From Nitrososphaeraceae archaeon (lineage in GTDB: Archaea > Thermoproteota > Nitrososphaeria > Nitrososphaerales > Nitrososphaeraceae), in NCBI GenBank assembly GCA_025922715.1, contig JAICHH010000022.1, positions 1 to 15,873 on the forward strand: 15,873 nucleotides of DNA. The letters are read 5' to 3'. Shown here piece by piece: positions 14,761 through 15,873 of this stretch (position 1 is the stretch's first letter; each line of letters opens with the position of its first letter). A program made the position numbers and the translations under genes. The notes under the pieces were generated by a model, which was not told the DNA's origin, made no database searches, and saw only the letters and a list, made by a program, of their open reading frames with translations.

Positions 14761-14911
14761 ATGAAAAAAAGGTAAAAGATCCAGTTTATGGAATGAATGT
14801 TGATAAATCAAAAACACAATATATTTCAGAAATCAATGGGAAGAAAGTATTTTTTGTCGTGAGGCATGTAAATAAGATTTTGATCAAAATCCTAAAAAAT
14901 ATCGCTATTGA
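14761..14911 (+). pseudogene. Broken YHS-domain (heavy-metal-associated) gene
   Basis: After correction of frames the region reads MKK, VKDPVYGMNVDKSKTQYISE, INGKKVFF, then in the next frame FCREACK, stop, DFDQNPKKYRY and a stop at 14909-14911. This is a YHS domain (PF04945; typically KDPVCGM.V ... Y.FC...C...F...P..Y), a small metal-binding module of copper-handling proteins. Three kinds of damage are visible: shifts in the A-run after the ATG and in the T-run at GTATTTTTTG, an in-frame TAA in place of the residue before DFDQ, and Tyr for the first metal-binding Cys (KDPVYGM). The gene is clearly dead; its size of about 47 residues is that of a stand-alone YHS protein. Confidence 0.88.
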
Positions 14912-15106
14912 TAAATATTAAGTATATTTTAACATAGTTATTCAATTTTTCTTACACATTTTTATAATGGTCACTTTATTTTCTTATGAGAAGTTCTAAA
15001 TCTGTTACAAAGGAAAAATCTTTCTAAAAATTAGATACAGATAATTAAAATTAAAAATTTATTTGATCATTTTTGGATGAAACTTAATTTGTATATCGCT
15101 AAAGTA

Positions 15107-15126
15107 GGTTTCATATAGTATGTTAT
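15107..15126 (+). promoter_or_regulatory. Conserved promoter region of small exported gene, copy 2
   Basis: GGTTTCATATAGTATGTTAT differs from copy 1 at one base of twenty. ATATAG lies 20-26 bases before the ATG at 15138. Confidence 0.4.
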
Positions 15127-15137
15127 CCACTTAATAA

Positions 15138-15368
15138 ATGAAGATGACAGAGAAAGAAGAGACAATTAACACTAAAGTCAAAATATTAGTAGTAATATTA
15201 TTTACAATAATCACTATAACTATACCTCATAGTTTAATAAATGAGAGCCTGGCTCAGGAAAAAGGAATTACACCAATAGATCCCAAAAATGTAACTAATC
15301 AAACATTACAGGATATTCCAACTGAAGATCGAGATATGTCAACAGGTCTTGAAAATAAAAATAATTAA
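15138..15368 (+). CDS. Small exported or membrane-anchored protein, copy 2
   Basis: The 76-residue paralogue of the protein at 5858-6088. Residues 1-28 are identical. The hydrophobic segment (about 14-35) is interrupted here by Pro30 (ITIPHSLI), and the likely cleavage region is NESLAQ. The exported part (EKGITPIDPKNVTNQTLQDI ... NKNN) is more proline- and acid-rich than in copy 1: four of its changes are to or from Pro and it gains several Asp/Glu residues. The unchanged length despite divergence suggests both copies are, or recently were, under selection. No family is recognised. The convergent gene at 15582 follows after 213 bases. Confidence 0.65.
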   Translation: MKMTEKEETINTKVKILVVILFTIITITIPHSLINESLAQEKGITPIDPKNVTNQTLQDIPTEDRDMSTGLENKNN

Positions 15369-15581
15369 AATTGCTGATCAGATATCCTTAGATCAACATT
15401 GGTTATCTGTACAACTTATAACTGAGTAACAAATTTTATCGTAACCCTAAAAATTATTTGATACTTTTATTAATACTTGCGAGTTTTATACAAAAAGATA
15501 GTTCGTAAATAATCACGAATAAAAAAATTATAGCCTATAATCTAAAAAAATTACAAAAGATCATCGAACTAGGTTTAAAAT

Positions 15582-15873
15582 CTAAAGCCTAGTTGGTCTT
15601 TCGTTGTTATTCTTGCTGCTAGTATTTACGTTCGAATTATAGCTATTAACTGATTGCTCTTCTACTGCTTTTATATAATTGGTGTTAGTTTTTGCGAAAG
15701 CCTTTAGATTATCACGTGTTTGTTCAAGTGCTGTATTGTATACTCTCATATTTGATGCTAGAGCATTGTTTATTAGATTGCTTGTGTTTAACAGGTAACT
15801 AGTAAAGTTATTTACCATTACTGAGTAATTTTCAGCAATTCTTTGTGGATTATATACGTCCCATACACCACCA
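15582..15873 (-). CDS. Helical, possibly phasin-like protein, cut by window edge
   Basis: The minus-strand frame stays open to the right edge, so the 5' end lies outside. The visible 97 residues begin GGVWDVYNPQRIAENYSVMV and form a long amphipathic helical region (NFTSYLLNTSNLINNALASN ... ALEQTRDNLKAFAKTNTNY), ending in an Asn/Ser-rich tail (NSYNSNVNTSSKNNNERPTRL). No membrane segment and no cysteine are seen. The helical pattern with 'R.N...FAK' resembles phasins, the proteins coating polyhydroxyalkanoate granules, which some soil Thaumarchaeota store; this is a guess from pattern, not a firm call. A Met at 15816-15818 lies inside the frame and should not be taken as the start. A remnant of its 3' end exists at 6114-6175. 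Confidence 0.6.
   Translation of the reverse strand, partial: GGVWDVYNPQRIAENYSVMVNNFTSYLLNTSNLINNALASNMRVYNTALEQTRDNLKAFAKTNTNYIKAVEEQSVNSYNSNVNTSSKNNNERPTRL

Larger units (their letters stand above)
15100..15375 (+). repeat. Duplicated segment, copy 2 of small exported gene
   Basis: The partner of 5820-6095, in the same direction about 9.3 kb away. Promoter, start region and signal-anchor DNA are near-identical to copy 1, while the 3' end of the gene has diverged. Confidence 0.85.

Noticed and set aside
1..15873. CRISPR arrays, tRNA and rRNA genes
   Set aside because: No regularly spaced direct repeats were found, and no G/C-rich clover-leaf or rRNA-like segments stand out from the A/T-rich background.

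Overview
The window is strongly AT-rich and gene-poor. Its recognisable genes fit an archaeon of the ammonia-oxidising Nitrososphaerota (Thaumarchaeota), probably a soil Nitrososphaera/Nitrosocosmicus-type lineage. This rests on a short winged-helix protein typical of the group, a stand-alone Lrp/AsnC ligand-binding (RAM) protein, an archaeal-style endonuclease V, TATA-like boxes 20-30 bp upstream of start codons with little or no leader, and small exported proteins. The assignment is inference; no rRNA or tRNA gene was found to anchor it.

Layout. 1-128 is the 5' part of a DDE transposase gene (minus strand) running off the left edge. 883-1374 encodes a DUF985 cupin. 2032-2685 encodes orotate phosphoribosyltransferase (pyrE), with its own TATA box and a strong G-rich ribosome binding site. 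3133-3500 is the wreck of a histidine kinase, next to a divergent winged-helix gene (3532-3792). 4181-4513 encodes a monooxygenase-like dimeric alpha/beta-barrel protein. 4514-5857 has no intact gene. 5858-6088 encodes a small exported protein that is duplicated at 15138-15368. 6114-7411 holds gene remnants and hairpin repeats. 7648-7884 encodes the RAM protein, flanked by two inverted copies of a GTTAAC-based motif. 8241-8555 encodes a two-pass membrane protein. 9239-9586 encodes an orphan VapB-like protein. 10337-11131 encodes a secreted protein with a Tyr/Asn/Asp-rich tail, followed by a hairpin terminator. A minus-strand run follows: endonuclease V (11522-12145), a DUF2299-like protein (12228-12671), a four-pass membrane protein with a C-terminal HNH nuclease domain (13087-13686) and a SnoaL-like protein (14150-14587). 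A broken YHS-domain gene lies at 14761-14911. The right edge carries the second small exported gene and a convergent, possibly phasin-like gene running off the end.

Intact coding sequence covers only roughly 40% of the window. Between the genes lie identifiable wrecks (histidine kinase, YHS domain, TPR, FG-GAP-like, phasin-like), so this is a decaying, duplicated accessory region rather than a set of operons. Most genes appear to be transcribed singly. The most interesting items are the membrane-anchored HNH nuclease, the mosaic duplication of the small exported gene together with its convergent neighbour, and the paired inverted motifs around the RAM gene. I found no clear complete new multi-gene system.
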